A DNA stretch of 64,000 nt from Microbacterium sp. Leaf151 (GTDB lineage Bacteria; Actinomycetota; Actinomycetes; Actinomycetales; Microbacteriaceae). Each line of letters begins with the position of its first letter. Position 1 is the stretch's first letter. This document shows positions 28,695-38,993 of this stretch, piece after piece. Below the pieces are notes generated by a model. It did no database searches and was not told the DNA's origin. It saw only the letters and a program-made list of their open reading frames with translations. The stretch is from contig NZ_LMOR01000001.1 in the NCBI RefSeq assembly GCF_001424225.1, forward strand, positions 625,427-689,426, read 5' to 3'. The translations under genes were made by a program, and so were the position numbers.

Positions 28695-30008
28695 TCACAC
28701 CGCCGCGCGCAGCGCCTGATCGAGGTCGGCGATCAGGTCTTCGGCATCCTCGAGCCCGATCGACAGGCGCACGAGGCCATCGGCGATCCCGAGGCGGTCG
28801 CGCGTCTCCTGCGTGAAGCCGATGTGCGTCGTCGTGGCGGGGTGCAGTGCCATCGATCGCGTGTCGCCGATGTTCGTCATGCGGCTGAACAGGCGCAGGG
28901 CGTCGAAGAAGCGTTCGGCCCCGTCGCGTCCGCCGCGCACGGTGAACGAGAAGACCGAGCCCGAGAGCCCGCCGTAGTCGCGCACGGCGAGGTCGTGCTG
29001 AGGATGCGAGGGGAGTCCGGCGTAGTCGACGCTCTCGACGGCGTCGTGCTGCTCGAGCCACTCCGCGATCGTCCGCGCGCTGGCGAGATGCTGCCGCATG
29101 CGCACCGACAGGGTCTCCATGCCCTGCTGCAGCAGGAATCCGTTGAGCGGCGAGAGCGCCGGCCCGGTGTCGTTGGCGATCCCGAAGCGCAGCGACAGCT
29201 CGAACGCGCGCGGTCCGAACGCCTCGACGAGCGACGGGTGGGTGGCGATCGGGGTATCGGTGAGTGCGGGGTAGGAGCGGTCGGATGCCACCCAGTCGAA
29301 CGTTCCGCCGTCGACGACCGCCCCGGCGAGGTTGGCGCCGTGACCCGAGAGGAACTTCGTGGCGGAGTGCACGACGATGTCGGCACCGTGCTCGATGGGG
29401 CGGATGAGGAACGGCGTCGCGATGGTGTTGTCGACGACGAGCGGGATGCCGTGACGTTTCGCGATGCGCCCGACGAGGGCGATGTCGACGACGTCGTTCT
29501 TGGGGTTGGGCAGCGTCTCGGTGAAGATCGCCTTCGTCTCGGGGCGGATCAGGGCGTTCCACTCGGCCTCGTCCGTCGGGTCCCAGACGTACTCCACCGT
29601 GACGCCCATGCGCGCGAACGTGCGGTCGAACAGCACGCGCGTGCCGCTGTAGATGCTGGCGGTCGAGACGATGTGCTCACCGGAGCCGGCGAGTGCGAGA
29701 AGCGAAACCGTGATGGCCGCTTGGCCGGAGCCCACGACGATTGCGCCCGAACCGCCCTCGAGCGAGGCGAGTCGACGTTCGGCGACCTGGTTGGTCGGAT
29801 TGGCATTGCGAGAGTAGAGGTGGCCGAGGTCAGCACCGGCGAACCGGTCGGTCGCCTCCTGGAACGATGCGAACCGGTAGGCCGCCGAGAGGTGTACGGG
29901 CGTGATGCGCGAACCGTGGGTGAGGTCTTCTTGTTCGCCGGCGTGCACCTGCCGCGTGGCGAAGCCGAAGCCGTCCCACTCGCTGTGCGGTGTCGACGGC
30001 TCAGCCAC
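28695..30008 (-). CDS. metY: O-acetylhomoserine sulfhydrylase / Cys-Met metabolism PLP enzyme
   Basis: A 437-residue PLP-dependent enzyme of the Cys/Met metabolism family; length and segments such as [15 protein letters not shown] and [19 protein letters not shown] fit O-acetylhomoserine aminocarboxypropyltransferase. It makes homocysteine from O-acetylhomoserine and sulfide. The PLP lysine is in [11 protein letters not shown] near residue 215. The start overlaps the upstream ATP-grasp gene by eight bases, so the two are co-translated. A cystathionine gamma-synthase role is possible. Confidence 0.9.
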   Translation of the reverse strand: MAEPSTPHSEWDGFGFATRQVHAGEQEDLTHGSRITPVHLSAAYRFASFQEATDRFAGADLGHLYSRNANPTNQVAERRLASLEGGSGAIVVGSGQAAITVSLLALAGSGEHIVSTASIYSGTRVLFDRTFARMGVTVEYVWDPTDEAEWNALIRPETKAIFTETLPNPKNDVVDIALVGRIAKRHGIPLVVDNTIATPFLIRPIEHGADIVVHSATKFLSGHGANLAGAVVDGGTFDWVASDRSYPALTDTPIATHPSLVEAFGPRAFELSLRFGIANDTGPALSPLNGFLLQQGMETLSVRMRQHLASARTIAEWLEQHDAVESVDYAGLPSHPQHDLAVRDYGGLSGSVFSFTVRGGRDGAERFFDALRLFSRMTNIGDTRSMALHPATTTHIGFTQETRDRLGIADGLVRLSIGLEDAEDLIADLDQALRAAV

Positions 30009-30942
30009 GGATGCCGACCACTTCGCGCGGCAGCAGGGAGCCGAGCCAGCGCGCGATCTCGCGCGGTCCTGAGCGGGGAGCGGATGCCTCGACGTCGGGG
30101 TTGTAGTTCGTGTTGGTGTTCACGTCGTACGTCACCGTGCGGCCGTCGAGCGTCTCGATGAATTCGACGCCGGCGATCCCTACACCCTCGGCCGCGAGGA
30201 ACGCGAGATAGCGGTCGATCAGCGCCGGGTCGACATCGTCGCGCAGGCGGAAGAGCGGCTCGGGCTCGACGCCGTCGGCGCCCGGGACCGCGCACGCCTC
30301 GGCGGGGCACAGCTCGAAGCTGCCGGCGCTGGTGTCGACGCGCATGGCGTAGACGAACTCGCCCGCGACGAACTCAGCCCGGGTGATGAACGGCGTCCGG
30401 GCCACGAGCAGCTCCTGCAGCAGTGTGATGCCGTCGGGGGAGTGCTCGAAGTCGGGTCCGGCGATCCACGCCGTGAAGTCGTCGATGGAGTCCCACCGCC
30501 GCACGCCCAAGCCTTTACCGCCCTGGTTGTGCTTGCTGATGAACGGCGCGCCGAAGCGTTCCGCGGCCGCGGCGAGGTCGTCGGTGCCGAAGACGGCGAC
30601 CGTGCAAGGAACGTCGATACCCGCGTGGCGCAACGCCGCGTGCTGCGCGACCTTGCTCACCTCGAGCTCGAGGACGTCGGCACCGTTGATGACCGTGCGG
30701 CCCCACGACGCGAGCCAGCGCAACACGGCGCGGCCGAACTCCTTGCTGTGCGCGTGGTCACGCGTGTGCGCCGAGGCACTCAGTCGCGACCAGAAGACGC
30801 CGTCCGGCGGTTCGACCGCGAGGTCGATCGAGCCGTCGGTGAGCAGCCATTCTTCGAACGGCACCCCTTCGGCCTCGAACGCCGCTGCGAACGGGGGAAT
30901 CCACTGGGGATTCTCGTGGATGACGTAGACCTTGCCCGACAT
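30001..30942 (-). CDS. ATP-grasp domain protein (RimK-like)
   Basis: A 313-residue protein with an ATP-grasp fold. The glycine-rich loop reads SKHNQGGKGLGVRRW near residues 138-152, and the metal-binding end reads GVEFIETLDGRTVTYDVNTNTNYN near 260-283. Such enzymes ligate an amine to an acyl-phosphate; relatives modify glutamate termini or make small peptides. The partner is unknown. It overlaps metY by eight bases, hinting at a link to sulfur amino acids. The ATG follows a -10-like TAGCCT (minus strand, 30949-30954) by six bases, so the mRNA is probably leaderless. Confidence 0.85.
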   Translation of the reverse strand: MSGKVYVIHENPQWIPPFAAAFEAEGVPFEEWLLTDGSIDLAVEPPDGVFWSRLSASAHTRDHAHSKEFGRAVLRWLASWGRTVINGADVLELEVSKVAQHAALRHAGIDVPCTVAVFGTDDLAAAAERFGAPFISKHNQGGKGLGVRRWDSIDDFTAWIAGPDFEHSPDGITLLQELLVARTPFITRAEFVAGEFVYAMRVDTSAGSFELCPAEACAVPGADGVEPEPLFRLRDDVDPALIDRYLAFLAAEGVGIAGVEFIETLDGRTVTYDVNTNTNYNPDVEASAPRSGPREIARWLGSLLPREVVGIRG

Positions 30943-31086
30943 TCCGCCAGGCTAACGCGCGCCTCCGACATCGCGCCCGCCGACCCGTCACGCGGGGTCA
31001 CGGCATCCCGCTTGGAGCTTCGACGGAGGGGGCGTTGCCTCCGAAATCTGTATCGTTGCAAGGCTGTGCCGGCAGAAAGGGATGCC

Positions 31087-31917
31087 ATGACCTCGGCCTA
31101 CATCGACGCCAATCGCGCCAACTGGGACCAGCGTGCGACCTTGCACGCAGCCCGCGACGGCTCAGGCTACGGCGTGCAGCGATACGTCGCAGACATCGAG
31201 GCCCTGTCGGACGTCGTCCGCTTCGATCAGCGCCTGCTCGGTGACATCACGGGCCTGCGTGCGGTGCACCTGCAGTGCCACATCGGCACCGACACCCTGT
31301 CGCTCGCGCGCCTGGGCGCGCGCGTGAACGGTCTCGACTTCTCTGAGAACGCCGTCACCGAGGCCCGCCACCTGGCCGCGGAGGCCGGTGCCGACGTCGA
31401 TTTCGTGCAGGCGGACGTCCGGGATGCCGCAGCGGTTCTGCCCCGCGGAGAGTTCGACCTCGTCTACACCGGTATCGGCGCACTGTGCTGGCTGCCGTCG
31501 ATCACGGAGTGGGCGGCAGTGGTGTCCGACCTGCTGGCTCCGGGGGGCACGCTGCACATCCGCGAGGGGCATCCGGTCCTGTGGTCCCTTAACGAAGAGC
31601 TCCCGGGCCTCGTGCCGACCTTCCCCTACTTCGAGCAGACCGCCCCTCTCGAATGGGACGACGCAGGAACCTACGTCGAGGTGTCCGCCCCGCTGACCGC
31701 GACCCGCACGTACGAGTGGAACCACGGCCTCGGCGAAATCGTCACCGCCCTGCTCGACCGAGGCCTGCGCCTCGACGCACTTGTCGAGCACGACAGCGTG
31801 CCCTGGGAGGCGCTGCCCGGCCGCATGACCATGCGCGCCGACGGCGAGTGGGCCCTGACCGAGCAGCCGTCGGTCATTCCGCTGAGCTACACGATCCGGG
31901 CGTCGAAGCCGGCCTGA
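31087..31917 (+). CDS. Class I SAM-dependent methyltransferase
   Basis: A 276-residue methyltransferase. Motif I reads VHLQCHIGTDTLSLARLGA near residues 59-77, followed by the acidic end of strand two (GLDFSENAV), and motif IV around DLVYTGIGALCWLP near 125. The N-terminal ANRANWDQRATLHA is typical of a small-molecule methyltransferase group common in actinobacteria. ATG at 31087 with GAAAGG upstream; earlier in-frame starts look unlikely. It is divergent from the ATP-grasp/metY operon. Substrate unknown. Confidence 0.88.
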   Translation: MTSAYIDANRANWDQRATLHAARDGSGYGVQRYVADIEALSDVVRFDQRLLGDITGLRAVHLQCHIGTDTLSLARLGARVNGLDFSENAVTEARHLAAEAGADVDFVQADVRDAAAVLPRGEFDLVYTGIGALCWLPSITEWAAVVSDLLAPGGTLHIREGHPVLWSLNEELPGLVPTFPYFEQTAPLEWDDAGTYVEVSAPLTATRTYEWNHGLGEIVTALLDRGLRLDALVEHDSVPWEALPGRMTMRADGEWALTEQPSVIPLSYTIRASKPA

Positions 31918-31950
31918 CGTCAGCGTCGGGGCTCGTATCGAACCCGCGCG

Positions 31951-32238
31951 TCATCTCCTCGAGGCGATGCGGACCATCACCGCCCACCAGATGAACGCGA
32001 AGAGGACGGCAGCAATGACACCACTGTCGAACGAGCCGTCGATGACCACCGAAGGCGAACCGTCAGCGTCACGGGCGCCCCGAAACGTGACCACGAGCGG
32101 GATCACTGTCGTCGCCGCGTTCGCGAAGGCGACGGCGGCGAGCGCCATAGCGAGAATCGCGAGGAGACCCCCGCCGACGAAAAGGCCGGATGCCACGACG
32201 GCCATGTGAGAGGCGGACTCCCTGAAGCGGATCGTCAT
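31951..32238 (-). CDS. Small membrane protein of unknown function
   Basis: A 95-residue protein with two clear hydrophobic spans, near residues 13-38 (VVASGLFVGGGLLAILAMALA) and 72-90 (GVIAAVLFAFIWWAVMV), ending with a basic tail. ATG at 32236-32238 follows GAAGAAGGGG. No family recognised. It is convergent with the methyltransferase gene. Confidence 0.6.
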   Translation of the reverse strand: MTIRFRESASHMAVVASGLFVGGGLLAILAMALAAVAFANAATTVIPLVVTFRGARDADGSPSVVIDGSFDSGVIAAVLFAFIWWAVMVRIASRR

Positions 32239-32393
32239 CGCGCGCCCCTTCTTCTCGCGGCCTCCTCCGCGATATGCGAGCTCGGGTGAGGCAAGGGGGT
32301 GAAATCGGCGACCGTCGTAGGTGACGACGGAGAGTTATCTGGCGCTGATCGTGGCACGCTGGCTCCCTCATCCGCATTTCAGGGGGCGCCGCC

Positions 32394-32705
32394 GTGGGGG
32401 ACACCGCCAATCTCACAATGATCGTGACGGTTTACGCGGCCCTCATCGGCGCCGGGTGGGGCCTCCTCGTTGATCCGATCCGACCCGCAACCTGGTGGGT
32501 CGCCGTGGCGTCAGTGGTCCTGACAGGCTTCTTGATCGCCGGGCTGGCACCCGACGCGGCTCTCGCCGTACCGATGCTCGGAATCGTCTTCTCCCTCACC
32601 TCGTGGGCACGAGACAAGATGTGGCGCGCCAGCCTCACTCGCGAACCGTCTGAACCACCCCGAACGCCTCCGCCTCTTCCTCCGTCAGCATCCGCGACCG
32701 GATGA
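32394..32705 (+). CDS. Small membrane protein of unknown function
   Basis: A 103-residue protein with three probable membrane spans (IVTVYAALIGAGWGLLV, WWVAVASVVLTGFLIAGL, LAVPMLGIVFSLTSWA) and a proline-rich tail. GTG start at 32394 with AGGGGG upstream. Its last 71 bases overlap the 3' end of the DUF779 gene on the other strand, so the C-terminal tail may be under little constraint. Coding is plausible from the hydropathy pattern but not proven. Confidence 0.5.
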   Translation: MGDTANLTMIVTVYAALIGAGWGLLVDPIRPATWWVAVASVVLTGFLIAGLAPDAALAVPMLGIVFSLTSWARDKMWRASLTREPSEPPRTPPPLPPSASATG

Positions 32706-33033
32706 GGAACCGCATCCCGGTCGGGCCCTCCACCGAGAAGCCCGCGCCGCGGCCGGGAACGACGTCGATCGTCAGGTGAGTGAATTTCCAGTACTCGAAC
32801 TGCGACTCCGACATGTAGACCTCGATGGAGTCGTCGAGTCCCGCGTCGATGTCGCCGAGGTGCACGTCGCTGGGGCCCGTGATGAACATTCCCACCGGGT
32901 AACACATCGGTGAGCTGCCATCACAGCAGCCGCCCGACTGATGGAACATCAGCGGGCCGTGCTTCACCGTGAGCTCGCGCAGCAGCGCGGCCGCGGCATC
33001 CGTCACGTCGACGCGTGAGGGCTGGGTGATCAT
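32635..33033 (-). CDS. DUF779 family protein
   Basis: A 132-residue protein of the DUF779 family. The cysteine-rich stretch HQSGGCCDGSSPMCYPVG near residues 31-48 is its hallmark and suggests a metal or Fe-S centre. This family is regularly found beside ExaC-type acetaldehyde dehydrogenases, as here, and may help their maturation or activity; the mechanism is not known to me. ATG at 33031-33033 has GAAAGGAAT upstream. It lies 203 bases after the dehydrogenase with a hairpin between. Confidence 0.9.
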   Translation of the reverse strand: MITQPSRVDVTDAAAALLRELTVKHGPLMFHQSGGCCDGSSPMCYPVGMFITGPSDVHLGDIDAGLDDSIEVYMSESQFEYWKFTHLTIDVVPGRGAGFSVEGPTGMRFLIRSRMLTEEEAEAFGVVQTVRE

Positions 33034-33170
33034 GTCCCATTCCTTTCAATTCCTGTCCCAAAATGTGTCGGCTGCGGGCCCGGCCACCCGCCATAACTGG
33101 GACGAGGGTCACCGCGAGGCAGCCACAAGTGGGACACGCACGGCCCCACAGCCGCACCACCCGAACGGGT

Positions 33171-33199
33171 GTGACCCCCGGCGCGAACCCGGGGGTCAC
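33171..33199. terminator. Hairpin between the aldehyde dehydrogenase and DUF779 genes
   Basis: GTGACCCCCG (33171-33180) and CGGGGGTCAC (33190-33199) form a perfect 10-base stem with a nine-base loop, 38 bases past the dehydrogenase stop. It would terminate or attenuate read-through into the DUF779 gene. Confidence 0.65.
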
Positions 33200-33236
33200 T
33201 GAGCGCCGACGACCCTGCGTCGCGGCGCCCTGCCGA

Positions 33237-34787
<1,551 letters not shown>

Positions 34788-35281
34788 GCGTGTCTCCTTC
34801 GACGGTCATGAGTCGCCGCGTCTGCTTCGGGCGGCGATGCGCCGACGGTACGCCGGGGGACGTTGCATCGAGTTGCGCCGGGGCACGGGGCGGGCAGCGG
34901 CGCGGGCTGTCTCGTCGAAGCCGCACCCATTTGCCGAGACCGCATCCGATTGACGGCAAGCGCATGCGGCCTCGTCAATGCAATGCGGTTTCGAGCCGCG
35001 GCCGTCTCGCCGCCCGGGCGCGGGCGGCGCACGGCGCACGGCGCACGGCGCGCGGCGCACGGCGGCGCCCTGAACGCGATGCCCCGCCCGAACGTGGACA
35101 CCGCGCTCGAAGCGCGGCGGCAGCATCGACCTACGTGGCCGGCGACGGCCTCGCGACCATCGCCGCGAGATCCGCCTGCGTGCGGCCTCACCCCGCCGGA
35201 AGCGCGGATGCCACGGCCCCGAGGCCGTGGCATCCGTCTGCGTGCGCAACCGCGTGGCGCGGGCGAACTTCGTCGCGGCGA
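34788..35281. other. Promoter region of the aldehyde dehydrogenase, gene-free
   Basis: No gene is supported here. It contains the dehydrogenase promoter side, the inverted repeat at 34939-34989, and a short tandem GCGCACGGC tract at about 35027-35065. The remainder up to 35281 shows nothing I can name. Confidence 0.5.
34939..34989. promoter_or_regulatory. 17-bp imperfect inverted repeat, candidate activator site
   Basis: ACCGCATCCGATTGACG (34939-34955) and CGTCAATGCAATGCGGT (34973-34989) pair at 14 of 17 positions around a 17-base spacer, about 150-200 bases upstream of the dehydrogenase start. The AcoR-like GAF regulator encoded at 35888-37174 is the natural candidate to bind it. Symmetry is seen; the role is inferred. 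Confidence 0.55.
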
Positions 35282-35806
35282 CTACACGTCGGCGTCGGCC
35301 AGCACCGATCGCAGCGGCGGCACGTTGACCTCGTGCAGGTCGACGTCGTCGAGGCGCTCGATGCTCTGCACACGGGGGGCGATCACGCGGTCGTCGGCGA
35401 CGATCCAACTGCCGACGAGGAGGAACCGGTCGTTGCCCGCCGTGATCGGGCCGGTGAGGGCGAAGGTCTGGTGCGTCGGCGTGAGGAATGTCACGCGCAC
35501 GGGCGTGCCGTGGGGGAGGGTCGACGGATCGACCACGTCTGCCTCGAGCGCCGGCTGCGGAGGCTCGATACCGAGATCGATGCGCTGGATCTCGGAGCTC
35601 GTCGCGAGGATCACGTCGCCGACCAGGGGCTGACCGCCCACGCCGATACGCACGGTGCCCTCGAGGGCGTAGAGGCCGTAGCGCGGCGAACGGACGATGA
35701 CGCGGGCGACGTCGCCCGCCATGACCTCGGCCAGCGCCTCGCGGATGCGCGCCACGTCGCGACGGGCACGGGCTGCCGAGAAGATGTCGAGCGCGTTTTC
35801 GTCCAT
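35282..35806 (-). CDS. Hypothetical protein, probably soluble
   Basis: A 174-residue protein I do not recognise. An alpha-helical start (ENALDIFSAARARRDVARIREALAEVMAGD) precedes a beta-rich part (RYGLYALEGTVRIGVGGQPLVGDVILATS). No signal peptide or membrane span is seen. ATG at 35804-35806 sits six bases after a -10-like TACTCT (minus strand, 35813-35818), which fits a leaderless transcript and supports this start over an ATG 18 codons upstream. Confidence 0.72.
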   Translation of the reverse strand: MDENALDIFSAARARRDVARIREALAEVMAGDVARVIVRSPRYGLYALEGTVRIGVGGQPLVGDVILATSSEIQRIDLGIEPPQPALEADVVDPSTLPHGTPVRVTFLTPTHQTFALTGPITAGNDRFLLVGSWIVADDRVIAPRVQSIERLDDVDLHEVNVPPLRSVLADADV

Positions 35807-35887
35807 GGGTTCAGAGTAACGAGGGCCTCCGACATCGGGTCCACCGAAGAGTGAACGCACACGTAAGCGTGGTCGCGTCAGCGCGGT

Positions 35888-37174
35888 TCACTCGCGCTCC
35901 AAGCGCTCGATCCGTGCGACGAGGCCGGCACGCTTCGGCGAACGCGGGGGCAGCATCGACAGGCACAGCCGCAGCACCTCCTCGTCATCGCGCCCGTCGA
36001 CGGCGTCGGCGTAGGCGAGGAGCACGTCGACACCGGCCTCGGCGATCAGCGCCTCTCGCAGCGTCGAGCGCACCGATTCGCGTACCTCGACCACCCCCGG
36101 TGCGTCGGACTCAGGAAGCACCGGACCCGAGTAGGCCGCGAGAGCCACCCGGTGCGCACCGCGGTCGAGAAGCGACAGCACGTGCTGGGCGTCGGTCTCG
36201 AGTCCGTCGAGGAGTCGATACGGCCGGGATGCCGGCACAACCCGCGGAGCGAGGGGAACCAGGGCGCGGCGCAGGCGCACCATCTCGGGCCGCAGCGTCT
36301 CTACGGCGGCGTGGCCGTACACGGCCTCGCTCAGCGCCTCGGCGGAGAGGCCCTCGCGGTGCACGGCGAGCAGCAGCAGGATCTCGGCATGGCGGGCGCT
36401 GAGTTCGAGCGTCGACCCCGACACCTCGAGCAGCGCGCGATCCCGGCCGAGGGTGCGCAGGAGTGCCCGCGACGGCGCTGCACGTGTGGGAGGAGGGGCC
36501 TGCTGCGCGCGGAGCCGCGCCACGAGGATCTCGCTCTCGATTGCCCGGGCCGTGGCATCCACGAGAAGTTGAGCCTGGGGAGTCACCGCCTCGGGCCCTC
36601 CCGTGACGTCGATCACGCCGAGCAGGCGACGAGTCTCGGGGTCGTGCACCGGAGCGGCCGTGCACGACCACGGCTGCACGAGGCGGTTGAAGTGCTCGGC
36701 GCCCCGGATCTGCACGGAGCGATCGAGGGTCAGCGCGGTCCCGGGTGCGGAAGTGCCCACGGCATCCTCGGCCCAGTTCGCTCCTGCGACGAAGCCCATG
36801 TCACCGGTGAGCGTGCGGATGTGCCGGTCGCCCTCGACCCACAGCAGGCGTCCCGCGGCGTCTCCCACAGCGACGACGACACCCGACTCCTCGGCGGTGC
36901 CGGGAAGGAGCAGGGCGCGCACCATGTCCATGACCCCGGCCAGCGGATGAGCCCGGCGATACCCCTCGAGTTCCTCCGACGCCAGCTCGAGCGCGGGGAG
37001 TCCTTCGGGCCCGACGAGGGATGCCATCGACCGCCGCCACGACTCGGTGACCAGCGGACGCACGTCGTCGAGGCGCCGATCCTCGTTGCCGGCGAGGAGT
37101 TCGTCGTGTGCGCGCGCGATCAGCAGTCCCGAGGTCTCGGGGGAGATGGCCGGTCGCGACCAGGAGGAGGGCAC
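35888..37174 (-). CDS. GAF-domain transcriptional regulator
   Basis: A 428-residue regulator. Residues about 55-200 form a GAF sensor domain of the type found in AcoR-like activators (TLTGDMGFVAGANWAEDAVGT, FNRLVQPWSCTAAPVHDP, LGVIDVTGG). It lacks the AAA+ and Fis modules of sigma-54 activators. The C-terminal part (240-330) looks like a winged helix (LSARHAEILLLLAVHREGLS, RPEMVRLRRAL), so it should act with the ordinary polymerase. In actinobacteria such proteins flank ExaC-type dehydrogenase and DUF779 genes, as here, and likely sense an alcohol or aldehyde. Confidence 0.85.
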   Translation of the reverse strand: MPSSWSRPAISPETSGLLIARAHDELLAGNEDRRLDDVRPLVTESWRRSMASLVGPEGLPALELASEELEGYRRAHPLAGVMDMVRALLLPGTAEESGVVVAVGDAAGRLLWVEGDRHIRTLTGDMGFVAGANWAEDAVGTSAPGTALTLDRSVQIRGAEHFNRLVQPWSCTAAPVHDPETRRLLGVIDVTGGPEAVTPQAQLLVDATARAIESEILVARLRAQQAPPPTRAAPSRALLRTLGRDRALLEVSGSTLELSARHAEILLLLAVHREGLSAEALSEAVYGHAAVETLRPEMVRLRRALVPLAPRVVPASRPYRLLDGLETDAQHVLSLLDRGAHRVALAAYSGPVLPESDAPGVVEVRESVRSTLREALIAEAGVDVLLAYADAVDGRDDEEVLRLCLSMLPPRSPKRAGLVARIERLERE

Positions 37175-37306
37175 AGGACTCCCATCGGCGGTGACGGAGG
37201 TGGGTTTCAGTGTAGGTCGGCGGATGCGGCTGCGGTGCGGTTTCGCAGTCCGCTCGCAGGCATGACACCGCTCCGACCCGGAAAGCCGGGCGCGTGTGAG
37301 GTATCC

Positions 37307-37337
37307 GTACTACGCACTACTGCGCACTGCGTGGTAC
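37307..37337. promoter_or_regulatory. Inverted repeat upstream of padR, candidate operator
   Basis: GTACTACGCA (37307-37316) and TGCGTGGTAC (37328-37337) pair at nine of ten positions around an 11-base spacer, ending 31 bases before the padR-like gene's start. PadR regulators usually repress their own operon through such dyads. Confidence 0.6.
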
Positions 37338-37368
37338 TGTCCGAGGCAGACAAGCGAAGGGGGCGCGC

Positions 37369-37728
37369 GTGGATACGACGCAGCTGTTGAAAGGGGTGCT
37401 GGATGCCGCCGTACTCGCGGTCGTGCAGCACGACGACGGGTACGGGTACGACATCGTGCGCAGGCTCCGGGAGGCCGGGCTCGGTGAGGTGGGCGACGCA
37501 TCGGTCTATGGGACGCTCCGGCGGCTTTACTCCGCGGGGGCGCTGTCGAGCTACGTCGTGCCGAGTGACGGAGGACCGCACCGCAAGTACTACGCGATCA
37601 ACCCGCAGGGCCGTGAGCTGCTCGACGCGCAACGCGCGAGCTGGACCCACTTCTCCTCGGCCATGACGACCCTGCTCGATGACACCACCCCCTCGAAGAA
37701 GCTGCGCACGATCGGAGACGCACGATGA
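37369..37728 (+). CDS. PadR-family transcriptional regulator
   Basis: A 119-residue winged-helix regulator. The recognition region reads YGYDIVRRLREAGLGEVGDA then SVYGTLRRLYSAGALSSYVV near residues 24-62, followed by the usual PHRKYYAINPQGRELL wing. The GTG start at 37369 follows GAAGGGGG. It overlaps the HAAS-domain membrane protein gene by four bases (ATGA), a standard pairing in which PadR represses an operon for a membrane stress or envelope protein. An inverted repeat upstream is a likely operator. Confidence 0.93.
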   Translation: MDTTQLLKGVLDAAVLAVVQHDDGYGYDIVRRLREAGLGEVGDASVYGTLRRLYSAGALSSYVVPSDGGPHRKYYAINPQGRELLDAQRASWTHFSSAMTTLLDDTTPSKKLRTIGDAR

Positions 37729-38840
37729 TCACCACGCCCACTCGCTCCGACATCCGCTACTTCGCCGCCGCCGTGCGCGCGCATCTCGACGACCTCCCGG
37801 CCGACGAGGTCGACGACCTGCTCGACGGCCTCGAGGCCGATCTGTCCGATCAGGCCGCCGAGGCGGGGGAGTACTTCGAGCTCCCGGATGCCGCGACCTA
37901 CGCCGAGGAACTCCGTTCCGCCGCGGGACTCCCCGAACGCGTCGCAGCTCCCCAGAAGAAGATGCCGCTCGTGGAGCGCGCGCGCGACGCGTGGAGTTCG
38001 ACGGGCAGGAGGATCCGCGGGAACCCCGCCGGTGCCTCGATCCTGGACCTCCTGGCATCCCTCCGCCCCGTGTGGTGGGTGGTCCGCGGAGTCGTCGTCT
38101 ACCTCTGGGTCGTCGCGTTGCTCGTCCCCCTCGGCGGGACGGGCGGCATCCTGTCGTCGGTCCTCGTGCTGACCTTCAACCCCCTCGCCTGGGTCATCCT
38201 CCTGACCCTCATCGCGGTCAGTGTGCAGTGGGGCCAGGGAAGATGGATGCCGTTCCGGTGGCTCCGCGCGACCGCGGTCGTGGTGAGCGTTGTCACGGTG
38301 CTGGCTCTGCCCACGACGTTGGGGACGCTGAGCAATTCCCTGTTCGCGGCCGTCTACAGCAACCGCGCGTCGGCCTCTCAGGGATGGACTCCCGGTCTCT
38401 CCGTCGACGGCATCCGTGTTCGCAACATCTACGCGTACGACGCGAACGGTGATGCCCTCTCGGGAGTTCAGCTCTTCGACCAGGATGGGCGACCGGTCAC
38501 CACCGTCGGAATGGAGACGACGACCCTGTCGGACTCCTACTACGCGGGTGGCGGCGGACCTGTTCCGGTCCCTTATACGGTGCCGGGCAGCTCCCCGATC
38601 TGGAACGCCTTCCCGCTGCGTGAGGTGCCCGCGGAGAAGTGGACGTGGGATCAGGCCGACCTGGCCGAAGCGACCTTGTCGCCCGCTCCGTTCGAGCGCG
38701 TCCAGCCGCTCCCGGATGCCGCGCAGCCGGCCCTCCCCGCGGCGACGCCGGAACCGTCGACGACTCCTCCCACAGAATCCGCTCCGACCCCGACCGTGGA
38801 CCCCCTCGCCTCCGCGACGTCCGAGGCGGTCGCCCCGTGA
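37725..38840 (+). CDS. HAAS-domain membrane protein
   Basis: A 371-residue protein with an N-terminal HAAS domain (YFAAAVRAHLDDLPADEVDD, ELPDAATYAEELRSAAGL, residues about 10-68), which often works with PadR regulators. About four membrane spans follow (for example WWVVRGVVVYLWVVALLVPL near 115 and a cluster up to 205), then an extracytoplasmic domain and a Pro/Thr/Glu-rich tail. It is coupled to padR by a four-base overlap and to a 31-codon ORF at its end by another. Function unknown beyond the family link. Confidence 0.85.
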   Translation: MITTPTRSDIRYFAAAVRAHLDDLPADEVDDLLDGLEADLSDQAAEAGEYFELPDAATYAEELRSAAGLPERVAAPQKKMPLVERARDAWSSTGRRIRGNPAGASILDLLASLRPVWWVVRGVVVYLWVVALLVPLGGTGGILSSVLVLTFNPLAWVILLTLIAVSVQWGQGRWMPFRWLRATAVVVSVVTVLALPTTLGTLSNSLFAAVYSNRASASQGWTPGLSVDGIRVRNIYAYDANGDALSGVQLFDQDGRPVTTVGMETTTLSDSYYAGGGGPVPVPYTVPGSSPIWNAFPLREVPAEKWTWDQADLAEATLSPAPFERVQPLPDAAQPALPAATPEPSTTPPTESAPTPTVDPLASATSEAVAP

Positions 38841-38932
38841 GCGACGAGCCGCGCGTCATCAGCATCGACCTGACCCACCTCATAGTGGCGGCACTGGCCC
38901 ACGACGATGACGACGGCGACCGGTACCGGTGA
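38837..38932 (+). CDS. Possible 31-residue small protein coupled to the HAAS gene
   Basis: A short ORF starting with GTG at 38837 overlaps the HAAS stop by four bases (GTGA). It encodes 31 residues: an acidic start, an amphipathic middle (VISIDLTHLIVAALAH) and a DDDDGD end. A 14-base perfect inverted repeat begins five bases after its stop, so it is the natural last gene of the operon. The tight coupling favours translation; there is no family evidence. Confidence 0.5.
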   Translation: MSDEPRVISIDLTHLIVAALAHDDDDGDRYR

Positions 38933-38936
38933 GACC

Positions 38937-38993
38937 GGCGTGCGGGACGGGCTTCCGGGGGAGTGGGGGCTCACGGACACCGTCCCGCACGCC
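38937..38993 (+). terminator. Long-stem hairpin ending the padR operon
   Basis: GGCGTGCGGGACGG (38937-38950) and CCGTCCCGCACGCC (38980-38993) are perfect 14-base arms around 29 bases. It starts five bases after the stop of the last ORF and is likely a terminator. Confidence 0.65.

Noticed and set aside
35027..35065. GCGCACGGC tandem tract as a functional element
   Set aside because: Short, imperfect and typical of slippage in GC-rich spacer DNA.
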